A stretch of DNA of 64,000 bases, from contig NZ_JADOTT010000001.1 in assembly GCF_016817355.1 (NCBI RefSeq), forward strand, positions 546,072 through 610,071. Reading direction: 5' to 3'. The position numbers and the translations under genes were made by a program. This DNA is from Maricaulis parjimensis (GTDB lineage Bacteria > Pseudomonadota > Alphaproteobacteria > Caulobacterales > Maricaulaceae). This document shows positions 18,578-27,082 of this stretch, in pieces; positions within the stretch are counted from its first letter, which is position 1; every line of letters starts with the position of its first letter. A model generated the notes under the pieces. It ran no database searches. It had not been told where the DNA came from and saw only the letters and a program-made list of their open reading frames with translations.

Positions 18578-19552
18578 ATGACGAAAGCCATCCGCATTTC
18601 AGAATTCGGAGATCCATCGGTTCTTCAGTGGGTTGATATCGATTTGCCCGATCCGGGCCCGGGCGAGGTCCGCGTGCGTCACACCGCAATCGGTGTGAAT
18701 TTCATCGACACATATCACCGCTCCGGTCTCTATCCCCTGCCCCTGCCAGCCGGGATCGGCCTGGAAGCGGCGGGCATTGTGGACGCAGTGGGATCTGCGG
18801 TGACCCACCTCAAGCCCGGCGATCGCATCGCCTATGGCAGTGGTCCCCTGGGTGCCTATTCACAGGCGGCCAATTTGCCGGCCAACCGCGTTGCCCTCAT
18901 TCCTGACGGCGTGTCCGATGAACAAGCCGCCACGCTGATGCTGAAAGGCATGACCGTCCGCTTCCTGTTCAAGGATTGCTTCGCCGTTCAGCCTGGCGAC
19001 ACCATTCTCTTCCACGCCGCCGCCGGCGGTGTCGGCCAGATCGCCTGCCAATGGGCCAAGGATATGGGTGTCACCCTGATCGGCACGGCTGGCTCCGATG
19101 AAAAATGCCTTATCGCCAAAGAGATGGGCGCCAGCCATGTGATCAATTACAGCCGGGAGAATGTCGCGGAAAAGGTTCGCGCCCTGACCGATGGCCAGGG
19201 TGTACCGGTTGTCTATGACGGCGTGGGTGCCGATACATTCGAAGCCTCTCTCGACTGTCTCCAGCCGCGCGGTCTCATGGTCAGTTTCGGCAATGCCTCC
19301 GGCCCGGTGACCGGCGTCAATCTGGGCCTGCTGGCCGCCAAGGGTTCGCTCTATGTCACCCGTCCGACCCTGATGCACTATGTCGCCCGGGATGAGGATC
19401 TGGCCGCCAATACGGCCGATGTCTTCGATGCTGTGAAACGCGGTGCTGTCACCAGTTCCATCGGCCAGCGCTGTCAGCTCGCCGACGCTCGCCAAGCCCA
19501 TGAAGATCTGGAAGCCCGCAAAACTGTCGGGGCCAGCATTCTTCTGCCCTGA
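18578..19552 (+). CDS. NADPH:quinone oxidoreductase (zeta-crystallin type)
   Basis: A 324-residue medium-chain dehydrogenase/reductase without structural zinc. It shows the quinone-reductase block GVNFIDTYHRSGLYPLPLP, then the NADPH-binding fold LFHAAAGGVGQIACQWAKDMG. These enzymes reduce quinones using NADPH in the cytoplasm. It starts 3 bases after the preceding lipoprotein gene, so the two share a transcript, although no functional link is obvious. It is followed by a strong terminator. Confidence 0.93.
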   Translation: MTKAIRISEFGDPSVLQWVDIDLPDPGPGEVRVRHTAIGVNFIDTYHRSGLYPLPLPAGIGLEAAGIVDAVGSAVTHLKPGDRIAYGSGPLGAYSQAANLPANRVALIPDGVSDEQAATLMLKGMTVRFLFKDCFAVQPGDTILFHAAAGGVGQIACQWAKDMGVTLIGTAGSDEKCLIAKEMGASHVINYSRENVAEKVRALTDGQGVPVVYDGVGADTFEASLDCLQPRGLMVSFGNASGPVTGVNLGLLAAKGSLYVTRPTLMHYVARDEDLAANTADVFDAVKRGAVTSSIGQRCQLADARQAHEDLEARKTVGASILLP

Positions 19553-19578
19553 TCACGGCAGGCGACAAGACAAAGAAA

Positions 19579-19611
19579 AACCCCCGGCGCTCGGCACCGG
19601 GGGTTCTTTTT
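19579..19611. terminator. Bidirectional intrinsic terminator between qor-like gene and rho
   Basis: A 9-bp perfect stem (AACCCCCGG at 19579-19587 with CCGGGGGTT at 19597-19605) is flanked by an A-rich run on the left and a T-rich run (TCTTTTT) on the right. It therefore looks like a Rho-independent terminator in both directions, for the plus-strand quinone oxidoreductase and for the minus-strand rho gene. Confidence 0.9.
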
Positions 19612-19627
19612 GATCGGGTCGATCCTG

Positions 19628-20932
19628 TTATGTGTTCATCGAGTCGAAGAACTCATCATTCGTCTTGGTCTGGCGCAGCTTGTCGAGCAGGAACTCGATC
19701 GCATCCTGGGCACCCATCGGGTTGAGGATACGGCGCAGGACATACATTTTCTGAAGCTGGCCGCGATCCACAAGGAGTTCTTCCTTACGCGTACCGGACT
19801 TGAGGATATCGATCGCCGGGAAGACGCGCTTGTCGGCGACTTTCCGGTCGAGCACGATTTCCGAGTTACCCGTACCCTTGAACTCTTCGAAGATCACCTC
19901 GTCCATGCGCGAACCGGTATCGATCAGCGCCGTGGCGATAATGGTCAGTGAGCCGCCATTCTCGATATTCCGTGCGGCACCGAAGAAGCGCTTGGGACGC
20001 TGCAGCGCATTGGCGTCCACACCACCGGTGAGAACCTTGCCAGAGGACGGAACCACCGTGTTGTAGGCCCGGCCCAGGCGCGTGATGGAGTCCAGCAGGA
20101 TCACCACATCCCGGCCGTGTTCGACCAGACGTTTGGCCTTTTCGATCACCATTTCGGAAACCTGGACGTGACGCGTAGCCGGCTCGTCGAAGGTGGAGGC
20201 GATCACCTCACCCTTCACCGTGCGCTGCATGTCCGTCACTTCTTCCGGGCGTTCATCGATCAGCAGGACCATGAGATAGCAATCGGGATGATTGCTCTCG
20301 ATCGAGTGGGCGATGTTCTGCAGCAGAACCGTCTTACCGGTCCGCGGCGGCGCCACGATCAGACCACGCTGGCCCTTGCCGAGCGGAGCCACCATGTCGA
20401 TCACGCGACCGGAACGGTCCTTCACCGTGGGGTCCTGGGACTCCATGACGAAACGGCTCTCGGGATAGAGCGGCGTGAGATTGTCGAAATGGACCTTGTG
20501 ACGGGCGCTTTCCGGGTCCTGGAAATTGATCTGCGAGACCTTGAGCAGGGCGAAATAGCGCTCGCCATCCCGCGGGCTGCGAATCTCGCCTTCCACCGTA
20601 TCCCCCGTCCGCAGGCCGAATTTGCGGATCTGGGTCGGCGACACATAGATGTCGTCCGGACCGGCGAGGTAATTGGATTCCGGGGAGCGCAGGAAGCCGA
20701 AACCGTCCTGCAGCACTTCCATCACACCGCCGCCATGGATTTCCACATCGCGCTCGGCGAGGGCTTTCAGGATGGCGAACATCATGCCCTGTTTGCGCAG
20801 GGCAGAGGCGTTCTCGATCTCAAGGGCTTCCGCGAACTGGAGAAGTTCGGTCGGCTTCTTTTCCTTGAGGTCTTGCAGCGTCATCCGCTCGATACCGTCG
20901 AGCAGGGGGTGTGACGTAGTTTCTTCGGTCAT
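19628..20932 (-). CDS. rho: Transcription termination factor Rho
   Basis: A 434-residue hexameric RNA helicase. The N-terminal part ([27 protein letters not shown]) and the RNA-binding cold-shock-like domain ([43 protein letters not shown]) are canonical, as are [21 protein letters not shown] (P-loop), [12 protein letters not shown] and [12 protein letters not shown]. Length is about the normal 420. It stands alone on the minus strand, ends at a strong terminator, and has a dyad (21005-21033) in its leader that could serve control. Confidence 0.98.
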   Translation of the reverse strand: MTEETTSHPLLDGIERMTLQDLKEKKPTELLQFAEALEIENASALRKQGMMFAILKALAERDVEIHGGGVMEVLQDGFGFLRSPESNYLAGPDDIYVSPTQIRKFGLRTGDTVEGEIRSPRDGERYFALLKVSQINFQDPESARHKVHFDNLTPLYPESRFVMESQDPTVKDRSGRVIDMVAPLGKGQRGLIVAPPRTGKTVLLQNIAHSIESNHPDCYLMVLLIDERPEEVTDMQRTVKGEVIASTFDEPATRHVQVSEMVIEKAKRLVEHGRDVVILLDSITRLGRAYNTVVPSSGKVLTGGVDANALQRPKRFFGAARNIENGGSLTIIATALIDTGSRMDEVIFEEFKGTGNSEIVLDRKVADKRVFPAIDILKSGTRKEELLVDRGQLQKMYVLRRILNPMGAQDAIEFLLDKLRQTKTNDEFFDSMNT

Positions 20933-21004
20933 GTGTCTATCTATCGGCCAGAAGGGGCGGGATTCCCGGACAAATCAGGTGGGAACCATCGCGATCAAGC
21001 AAAC

Positions 21005-21033
21005 CGGGTGCCGTTTGATATCAAAGCGACCCG
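21005..21033. promoter_or_regulatory. Dyad in the rho leader
   Basis: A perfect 12-bp palindrome TTTGATATCAAA (21014-21025) is bracketed by a 5-bp inverted pair CGGGT / ACCCG (21005-21009, 21029-21033). It lies 73-101 bases upstream of the rho start in a 234-bp interval (20933-21166) with no gene. It could be an operator or part of a leader structure; rho genes are often autoregulated, but not by a known motif like this. Confidence 0.35.
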
Positions 21034-21166
21034 TGATCTGTGGAATGGGCTGGCGCACCGTCGGACAAAGGTCCTGGGTCACGCAAAGAAGGGATCCTGA
21101 AAAGGAGTTGCCTGAAGCCTTGCCATGCGACGTGCACAAGGTCAAGCACTGCTACCGTCCGGCCAC

Positions 21167-21622
21167 TTATTTCAGGACAACGACCACGATGGGTACGATG
21201 ATGAAGGCCAGAAGGAAGGGCACTTCATTGAGCATGCGATACCGCTTGTCCGGCCAGTCATTCGTGCCGTCCTGAAAGCGTTTGAAGCGCACGGCATAAA
21301 GATGATGGATGCCGGTCATGGCGATCACGGCCAGGAATTTCACCGTCCAGGCCCAATGGGCAAAGATCGACCAGCCTCCGGCCCGTTCCGCATTCGACCA
21401 GATCAGGAGCAGACCGAAAATCCAGGCCGCGATCATGGCCGGGTTCATGATGAATTTGAGCAGGCGCCGTTCCTGCTGTTTCAGCGTTTCATCCAGCTCG
21501 CCGCCCGGAATGGCGCCGCAATGGTAGACGTAGAGCCGCGGCAGATAGAGCAAGCCCGCCATCCAGGCGATGATCGACAGGATGTGCAGGGCTTTCAGCC
21601 AATCATACGCCGCAAGGATCAT
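21167..21622 (-). CDS. hemJ: Protoporphyrinogen oxidase HemJ
   Basis: A 151-residue integral membrane protein with four hydrophobic helices. MILAAYDWLKALHILSIIAWMAGLLYLPRLYVYH places the conserved His early, and the AWTVKFLAVIAMTGIHHLYAVRFKRF block is characteristic of HemJ (UPF0093). It oxidises protoporphyrinogen IX to protoporphyrin IX, the step before hemH, its neighbour. ATG 21622 overlaps the hemH stop by 4 bases (ATGA), which argues for it over the open frame upstream. Confidence 0.93.
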   Translation of the reverse strand: MILAAYDWLKALHILSIIAWMAGLLYLPRLYVYHCGAIPGGELDETLKQQERRLLKFIMNPAMIAAWIFGLLLIWSNAERAGGWSIFAHWAWTVKFLAVIAMTGIHHLYAVRFKRFQDGTNDWPDKRYRMLNEVPFLLAFIIVPIVVVVLK

Positions 21623-22680
21623 GCGTTTTCCAATTCCAGCATTTTCGCCCGGCAGGGGCATTCGCCCCATTCAGCCGGACAGATGCGCTGTCCGCAATCA
21701 GGCTGAACATCACTGCTGCGGCCCAGAGCGGTCTTCACCATCGTGGCAAGGGACTCGATGAAGACCGGGTCCTGGCCCAGCGCCGGCACGCGGACATAGG
21801 TGGAAATCCCCACTTCATGGGCGATCTCCGCGTATTCCTCATCCAGCTCGACCAGGGTTTCGATGTGTTCGGACACAAAGGCGATCGGTACGAGAAGAAT
21901 GCCCGACTTGCCGTCTTCCGCCGTCTTGCGAATGGCATCATCCGTCGCCGGACCGATCCATTCCAGCGGCCCCACGCGGGATTGATAGCAAATCTCCCAA
22001 TCGGGAAATTCCGGCAATTGCGGCATCAGGGCCCGCACTGTCTCTTCCACCTGCCACTGATAGGGATCACCGTCCTCGATGACGGTCTTGGGCAGACCAT
22101 GCGCCGAGAAGAGCAAGCGGACATTCTCCGGACGGCCGGCTTGTTCCCAGGTCTTGCGGATCAGGGCTGCATGGGCATCCAGGAAAGCCGGCTCTGTCGG
22201 ATAGCAACACACGGTCCGGGTTTCCGGACCGCCACTCTCCCGCCAGCGGTTGAAGGATGAAGCCGTCGTGGTGGTGGAATATTGCGGATAGAGCGGCAGG
22301 AGCACGCACTCATCCGGATCCCAGTCCGAAACCTCGCCGGCAACCGTCTCCGTCAGTGGATGCCAGTAGCGCATCGCCGGAAACACACCGATCTCCCAGT
22401 CCGGCAGATCACTATCCAGCTGGGCCTTGAGGGCGTCTGCCTGTTTGCGGGTCTCCGCAAGCAGAGGCGATCCCCCGCCCATCTTGGCGTAATTGGCCTT
22501 GGCTTCCTTGGCGCGCGTCGTGGAGATCAGCAGCGCCAGCGCTTCGCGGATCAATCCCGGTGCCCGGATAATGGCCGGATCCCGGAACAGATTGCGCAGG
22601 AAGGGGCGCACATCATCCTGTCCATCCGGTCCGCCCAGATTGAACAGGACAACAGCGAGTTTTCGGCGAGCGTTTTCCAC
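21619..22680 (-). CDS. hemH: Ferrochelatase
   Basis: A 353-residue enzyme inserting ferrous iron into protoporphyrin IX, the last step of haem synthesis. The N-terminus LAVVLFNLGGPDGQDDVRPFLRNLF is diagnostic, with LLFSAHGLPKTVIEDGDPY carrying the catalytic His and VPIAFVSEHIETLVELDEEYAEIA the second site. The C-terminal stretch CGQRICPAEWGECPCRAKM is Cys-rich and could bind an Fe-S cluster, as in some bacterial ferrochelatases (inference). It lies 15 bases after hemE and overlaps hemJ. Confidence 0.96.
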   Translation of the reverse strand: MENARRKLAVVLFNLGGPDGQDDVRPFLRNLFRDPAIIRAPGLIREALALLISTTRAKEAKANYAKMGGGSPLLAETRKQADALKAQLDSDLPDWEIGVFPAMRYWHPLTETVAGEVSDWDPDECVLLPLYPQYSTTTTASSFNRWRESGGPETRTVCCYPTEPAFLDAHAALIRKTWEQAGRPENVRLLFSAHGLPKTVIEDGDPYQWQVEETVRALMPQLPEFPDWEICYQSRVGPLEWIGPATDDAIRKTAEDGKSGILLVPIAFVSEHIETLVELDEEYAEIAHEVGISTYVRVPALGQDPVFIESLATMVKTALGRSSDVQPDCGQRICPAEWGECPCRAKMLELENA

Positions 22681-22695
22681 GTCTCACTCCGTGTT

Positions 22696-23733
22696 TCAGC
22701 CCCGTTCCCGGATCCGGCGCAGCAATTGGTGCACATGATCAACCGGGACATCAGGGGTAATTCCGTGACCCAGATTGAAGATATGGGGCCGGCCGGCCCA
22801 ACTATCCAGCAAACGATCTGCTTCGCGATCCAGGGCCTCGCCGCCCGCCCGCAATACGGCCGGGTCCAGATGCCCCTGGACCGGCATGCCTTCCGGCAGG
22901 ATGGACTGCGCATAGGCCGGGTCCATGCCCGTATCCAGCGCGACAGCATTCACACCGGTTTCCCGGGCATAGCGCGCATACATGGAACCGGCACCCCGCG
23001 GGAAACCGATGATCGGCACGGTCACACCGGCCGCGCGAACCTTGTCGACAATCCGCTTGGTCGGATTGATCACGACACGCTCGAACAGGGGCTCCGGCAG
23101 ACCTTCAGCCCAACTGTCGAAAATCTTGAGCACTTCCGCACCGCAATGCGCCTGCATGACGAGATATTCGGCCGTCGCATCGGCAATCCGGTTTAACATG
23201 CCGTCAAACGCTTCAGGATGCTGCCAGGCGGCGACACGCGCTGAAAACCGGTCCTTGGAGCCTCCACCCTCGATCATGTAGGTCGCGACCGTCCACGGGG
23301 CACCTGCAAAGCCGATCAGCGTGGTTTCATCGGGCAGTTCCGGTTTCACCCGCTTGAGGGTCTCACCCACCGGTCCCAGTACCTCCTGGACCGTATCCGT
23401 CGTCAGTTCCTCGAATTGACGCGGATCGAAGGGTTCAAGCCTGGGCCCCTCGCCAGCGACAAACCAGACCTTTCGTCCCAAAGCGATCGGGATCAGAAGA
23501 ATGTCTGCGAACAGGATGGCCGCATCAAACCCGAACCGCCGGATGGGCTGAAGTGTCACTTCCGCAGCCATGTCGGGTGAAAAGCAGAACTTGATGAAAT
23601 CGCCAGCCTTCGCACGGACTTCGCGGTATTCAGCAAGATACCGGCCGGCCTGGCGCATGAGCCAGACGGGAGGCGGGGACAAGGCGTCTCCTGCGAGAAC
23701 CTTGAGAAGGGGTTTGTCAGAACTCTGTGTCAT
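22696..23733 (-). CDS. hemE: Uroporphyrinogen decarboxylase
   Basis: A 345-residue enzyme converting uroporphyrinogen III to coproporphyrinogen III. The signature PPVWLMRQAGRYLAEYRE is at the start, and GFAGAPWTVATYMIEGGGSKD and GFPRGAGSMYARYA follow. It heads the hemE-hemH-hemJ unit and its 5' end borders the origin interval; in Caulobacter hemE likewise flanks Cori. Replication and haem gene transcription point the same way here. Confidence 0.98.
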   Translation of the reverse strand: MTQSSDKPLLKVLAGDALSPPPVWLMRQAGRYLAEYREVRAKAGDFIKFCFSPDMAAEVTLQPIRRFGFDAAILFADILLIPIALGRKVWFVAGEGPRLEPFDPRQFEELTTDTVQEVLGPVGETLKRVKPELPDETTLIGFAGAPWTVATYMIEGGGSKDRFSARVAAWQHPEAFDGMLNRIADATAEYLVMQAHCGAEVLKIFDSWAEGLPEPLFERVVINPTKRIVDKVRAAGVTVPIIGFPRGAGSMYARYARETGVNAVALDTGMDPAYAQSILPEGMPVQGHLDPAVLRAGGEALDREADRLLDSWAGRPHIFNLGHGITPDVPVDHVHQLLRRIRERG

Positions 23734-23787
23734 CCCGTCTGATTAGGCACAGGCGGACGAAGGATCAATGCGGTGTTTTCACCGCCC

Positions 23788-23830
23788 ACATTTATTCCTT
23801 CTATCTAATAGATTTTATTTGTTGTGTTTG
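23788..23830. other. AT-rich tract, candidate DNA unwinding element
   Basis: About 43 bases dominated by T and A (includes TCTAATAGATTTTATTT) in an otherwise GC-rich genome, directly left of the DnaA-box cluster and 55 bases from the hemE start. Position and composition fit the origin unwinding element. Confidence 0.55.
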
Positions 23831-23846
23831 TTGGGGCCGTGGAAGC

Positions 23847-24107
23847 TGTGGGTAGATGCGGTCATACCGTAATCGACATATTCTTCCTGCCGGAAAAGAC
23901 ATTCACACCGCTTTGTCCACGGCGATTGGAAAACCGGACAAAAGAATGTGTTTTCAGATAATTATCCTTGAAAGCGTGTGTGAATTACCGTGTGAAAAAC
24001 CGATTTCTGCCGTGAACTGTCAAAATGCATCCACAGGCTTGCCAACAAGGGCCGGGCGTGTGGAAAGTCTTGTTGGTTGGCGCGGGTAAGACCCGGTACT
24101 ACTCACA
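23847..24107. promoter_or_regulatory. Cluster of DnaA-box-like 9-mers
   Basis: Matches or near matches to TTWTNCACA: TTTTTCACA (23991-23999, minus, full match), TAATTCACA (23979-23987, minus), CTTTCCACA (24059-24067, minus), GCATCCACA (24027-24035, plus; resembles the weak G-boxes of Caulobacter), TTGTCCACG (23913-23921, plus), ACATTCACA (23899-23907, plus), CTACTCACA (24099-24107, plus), CTACCCACA (23847-23855, minus). Only one is a perfect consensus; the density is the argument. Confidence 0.6.
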
Positions 24108-24152
24108 GGGTGCTGAAAGCCGGCCCGATCTGTCCCCGGTTTTCCCAACTTG

Positions 24153-24167
24153 TTAACAGATCGTAAA
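24153..24167. promoter_or_regulatory. CtrA-like binding site
   Basis: TTAA-CAGATCG-TAAA has the TTAA-N7-TTAA spacing of CtrA sites with one mismatch. It lies at the right edge of the origin interval, 25 bases before ppsR. In Caulobacter CtrA represses initiation at Cori; here only one candidate site is seen. Confidence 0.4.
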
Positions 24168-24191
24168 CGCGAAACAGGGGAAGCGAGCCCG

Positions 24192-25031
24192 ATGAGTGTT
24201 CCGACCAAAACCATCGAAACCTGTTTCCACATCCACATGGTCTCCGACTCCACGGGGGAGACCCTGATGGAAGTGATGCGGGCCTCTGTCGCCCAGTTTG
24301 AAGGCACCAATCCGCTCGAGCATTTGTATGCCCTGGTGAGGTCATCGCGACAGATGGAACGCGTGTTCGATGAGATCGCCGCCTATCCCGGGATCGTTAT
24401 GTATACGGTGGTGAATCCGGATCTGCGCCGCGAACTGGAAACCAAATGCGTGGAATTGGGTATTCCGGCCATTGCCGTGCTGGATCCCATGTTGGCCACC
24501 CTATCCGCCTATCTCGGCCGCCCGGTCGCCAGCCGCGCCGGCGCCCAGCGCTCGCTGGATGCCGAATATTATCGCCGGATCGACGCGCTCAACTTCGCCA
24601 TGGCCCATGATGACGGCCAGGGTGATGATTATGAAGCGGCCGATATCGTTCTGCTGGGTGTCAGCCGGACCTCCAAGACGCCAACCAGCATTTATCTGGC
24701 ACACCGGGGGTTTCGCGCCGCAAACATTCCCCTGGTGAAGGGTGTGCCGATCCCGGAAGCCATTTACAGCCTGCGCAATCCGCTGGTTGTCGGCCTGACC
24801 GCCTCGCCGGAGCGGATCGTGCAGATCCGGCGCAATCGTCTTTTGTCCCTCAATGAAGATCGGGACACGGATTACATTGATGATTTCGCCGTGAAAGATG
24901 AAATCCTTCATGCCAAGCGTCTCTACGCCAAATACAAATGGCCGACGATTGATGTGACGCGTCGCTCGATCGAGGAAACAGCCGCGAAAATCATCAATCT
25001 TCTCAATGAAAAGCGGAACCAGACGAAATGA
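24192..25031 (+). CDS. ppsR: PEP synthase / PPDK regulatory protein
   Basis: A 279-residue DUF299 protein: a bifunctional ADP-dependent kinase and Pi-dependent phosphorylase that switches off or on pyruvate phosphate dikinase or PEP synthase. Family segments are FHIHMVSDSTGET at the N-terminus, LGVSRTSKTPTSIYLAHRGFRAANIPLV with the P-loop-like motif, and RSIEETAAKI near the end. Which dikinase it acts on cannot be told from this window. ATG 24192 is preceded by an AGGGGAA stretch. It is the first gene right of oriC, and its stop overlaps maf (ATGA). Confidence 0.93.
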   Translation: MSVPTKTIETCFHIHMVSDSTGETLMEVMRASVAQFEGTNPLEHLYALVRSSRQMERVFDEIAAYPGIVMYTVVNPDLRRELETKCVELGIPAIAVLDPMLATLSAYLGRPVASRAGAQRSLDAEYYRRIDALNFAMAHDDGQGDDYEAADIVLLGVSRTSKTPTSIYLAHRGFRAANIPLVKGVPIPEAIYSLRNPLVVGLTASPERIVQIRRNRLLSLNEDRDTDYIDDFAVKDEILHAKRLYAKYKWPTIDVTRRSIEETAAKIINLLNEKRNQTK

Positions 25032-25618
25032 CGCGTTTTGTGCTCGCTTCCGGCAGCCAGATCCGCCGCCAGGTTCTGGAAAATGCCGAAATCCCGTTCG
25101 AAGTGATCAGGCCGGACGTTGATGAAGCCGTGATCAAGGCGGAACGCTCCGACCTGTCGCCGGCCGATATGGCGCTTGTGCTGGGCAAAGCGAAGTCCGA
25201 AGCCGTGTCACGACAGCACCCGGACGCACTTGTGCTGGGCGCGGACCAGACGATGGAGCTCGATGGCCAGCTTCTGGACAAATTGCCGGATGCCGCGCTT
25301 GCCCGCGACCGCCTCCTGTCCATGCGGGGTCGGCCCCACCAGCTGCATTCCGGCCTCGCGCTGTACAGGAATGGACAGCCGGTCTGGACGCATCAGCAAA
25401 CATCGACCCTGCATGTTCGTGATTTTTCTGATGAATTCCTGGACTCTTATCTGGAACGCGCCGGTTTTGCCCTGACGGCCAGTGTCGGCGCCTATGCCTT
25501 CGAGGGTCTGGGCGCGCAATTGTTCGAACGGGTCGAGGGTGACTATTATGCCATTCTCGGCCTGCCCCTCGTGCCGCTCCTTCACGCCTTGCGGCAAGAA
25601 GGAGTGCTGGTGTCATGA
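25028..25618 (+). CDS. maf: Maf family nucleotide pyrophosphatase
   Basis: A 196-residue Maf/YhdE-type protein that hydrolyses non-canonical or modified nucleoside triphosphates. It starts FVLASGSQIRRQVLENAEIPFEV, the family's Ser-Arg substrate loop (here S-Q-I-R-R), and has ALVLGADQTMELDGQLLDK with the catalytic Asp. GAYAFEGLGAQLFERVEGDYYAILGLPL follows as usual. It overlaps both ppsR and aroE by four bases, so translation is likely coupled through this operon. Confidence 0.92.
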   Translation: MTRFVLASGSQIRRQVLENAEIPFEVIRPDVDEAVIKAERSDLSPADMALVLGKAKSEAVSRQHPDALVLGADQTMELDGQLLDKLPDAALARDRLLSMRGRPHQLHSGLALYRNGQPVWTHQQTSTLHVRDFSDEFLDSYLERAGFALTASVGAYAFEGLGAQLFERVEGDYYAILGLPLVPLLHALRQEGVLVS

Positions 25619-26463
25619 ACGGGATCAGCGGAGCCGCGCATCTGGCCGGGGTTATCGGCAGCCCGGTCTCCCACTCCTTGTCACCGCGATTGATGGGGCA
25701 TTGGATCCAGGCGCTCGATCTGGATGCGGCCTATGTGCCCTTCGCGGTGGAAGCATCCGGTCTCGACGTCTTTCTCGCCGGCATCGCGAAATCCCAGCTG
25801 ATGGGTGTCAATGTTACCCTGCCGCACAAGGAAAAAGTGCTGGCCCTGGCCGATACGGCCAGTGATGCCGCCAAGCGGATCGGAGCGGCGAACCTCCTGA
25901 CATTTGATGGCGACAAGATTCACGCTGACAATACCGATGCGCCGGGATTTCTGGCCGCTCTGAAACCGGCAAATATCAAATACCGGCAGTCAACAGCGCT
26001 GGTCCTGGGCGCCGGCGGTGCGGCGCGCGCTCTGGTCTATGCCCTACTGACATCGGGTATTTCCCGTCTCATCCTCACCAACCGGTCCAGGGGCCGCGCG
26101 GAGCAATTGGTGGATGATCTTGCGCCGATGGCGGCCGTGGTCGACTGGGACCAGAAGGACAATGTCCTCGGCGAAGCGGATCTGGTGGTGAATGCCACGG
26201 CTCTGGGTCTCAATGGCGATCAGCCGCTGAAGCTGGACTGGTCAAAAGCCCGGTCCGGAGCCGTGGCCTTCGACAGTGTCTATACCCCGCTCAATACCCA
26301 GTATCTCGCGGATGCCCGCAAGGCCGGTCTGACGGTTGTGGACGGGCTGGACATGCTAATCGGCCAGGCCCGGCCGAGTTTCCGGGCTTTCTATGGCCGC
26401 GAAGCGCCCATTCTGCCGCCGGTGAGACCTGTCCTGCTTAAGGCCTTGGGAGAAAAGGCGTGA
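25615..26463 (+). CDS. aroE: Shikimate dehydrogenase
   Basis: A 282-residue NADPH enzyme of aromatic amino-acid synthesis reducing 3-dehydroshikimate. The substrate loop GSPVSHSLSPRLM, the catalytic Lys in NVTLPHKE, NTDAPGFLAAL with the Asp partner, and the cofactor loop LGAGGAARAL are all present. It sits between maf and coaE with four-base overlaps at both ends, an order that recurs in alphaproteobacteria next to the origin. Confidence 0.97.
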   Translation: MNGISGAAHLAGVIGSPVSHSLSPRLMGHWIQALDLDAAYVPFAVEASGLDVFLAGIAKSQLMGVNVTLPHKEKVLALADTASDAAKRIGAANLLTFDGDKIHADNTDAPGFLAALKPANIKYRQSTALVLGAGGAARALVYALLTSGISRLILTNRSRGRAEQLVDDLAPMAAVVDWDQKDNVLGEADLVVNATALGLNGDQPLKLDWSKARSGAVAFDSVYTPLNTQYLADARKAGLTVVDGLDMLIGQARPSFRAFYGREAPILPPVRPVLLKALGEKA

Positions 26464-27047
26464 AGATTGTCGGCCTGACCGGATCCATTGGCATGGGGAA
26501 GTCGGCAACGGCCAAACTGTTCCGGCAACAGGGCATTCCGGTCTTCGATTCCGACGCCTGTGTCCATGACCTCTATGATATCGGCGGATCGGCGGTGGAG
26601 CCTGTGGGCGAGGCCTTTCCGGGCGTGGTGCATGAAGGGGCCGTGGATCGGGAAACCCTGTCGGCCCAACTCCGCGAAGACCCGTCCGGTTTTGCCCGCC
26701 TGGAGGCGATCGTCCATCCCCTGGTGGCTCAGGCCCGCGAGCACTTCATCCATGACGCGTCCAAGGCTGGTGCCGCTTTTGTCATTCTTGACGTCCCGCT
26801 CCTGTTCGAGACGGGCGGGCATGAACATGTCGATGCCGTGGTTGTGGTGCACGCACCGCAGGCGGAACGCCGGGCGCGGGTCCTGCAGCGTCCGGGCATG
26901 ACGGAAGAGAAGCTGGACGCCATAATTGCGCGTCAGACACCTGATTCGGTCAAACTGGACCAGGCAGACTACATCGTTGAAACTTCGGGCGGTTTGGACG
27001 ATGCACGCCGGCAGGTGGCCGGAATTGTCAAGAAGTTGTCAGGATAG
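26460..27047 (+). CDS. coaE: Dephospho-CoA kinase
   Basis: A 195-residue P-loop kinase performing the last step of coenzyme A synthesis. The P-loop GLTGSIGMGKSATAKLF, FDSDACVHDLY and LDVPLLFETGGHEHVD are family motifs. It starts with GTG at 26460 inside a GTGA overlap with the aroE stop, so it is translationally coupled. The C-terminus RQTPDSVKLDQADYIVETSGGLDDARRQV is typical. Confidence 0.95.
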   Translation: MKIVGLTGSIGMGKSATAKLFRQQGIPVFDSDACVHDLYDIGGSAVEPVGEAFPGVVHEGAVDRETLSAQLREDPSGFARLEAIVHPLVAQAREHFIHDASKAGAAFVILDVPLLFETGGHEHVDAVVVVHAPQAERRARVLQRPGMTEEKLDAIIARQTPDSVKLDQADYIVETSGGLDDARRQVAGIVKKLSG

Positions 27048-27082
27048 GGCTTTCCATCCGGGCCGGCGCATAAGGGGCGGAT

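Larger units (their letters stand above)
23734..24191. other. Putative chromosomal replication origin (oriC)
   Basis: This 458-bp gene-free interval lies between hemE and ppsR, the location of the Caulobacter origin. It contains an AT-rich tract (about 23788-23830), then at least seven near-consensus DnaA boxes between 23847 and 24107, and a CtrA-like TTAA-N7-TAAA at 24153-24167. Genes diverge from it in both directions (hem/rho to the left, ppsR-maf-aroE-coaE-dnaQ to the right), and parS sites lie about 9-11 kb away. Gene order and box cluster agree, but no experiment or skew plot was available. Confidence 0.85.

Noticed and set aside
20934-21166. Small gene or tRNA in the rho upstream region
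   Set aside because: No frame with a ribosome site and no cloverleaf; only the dyad at 21005-21033 stands out.
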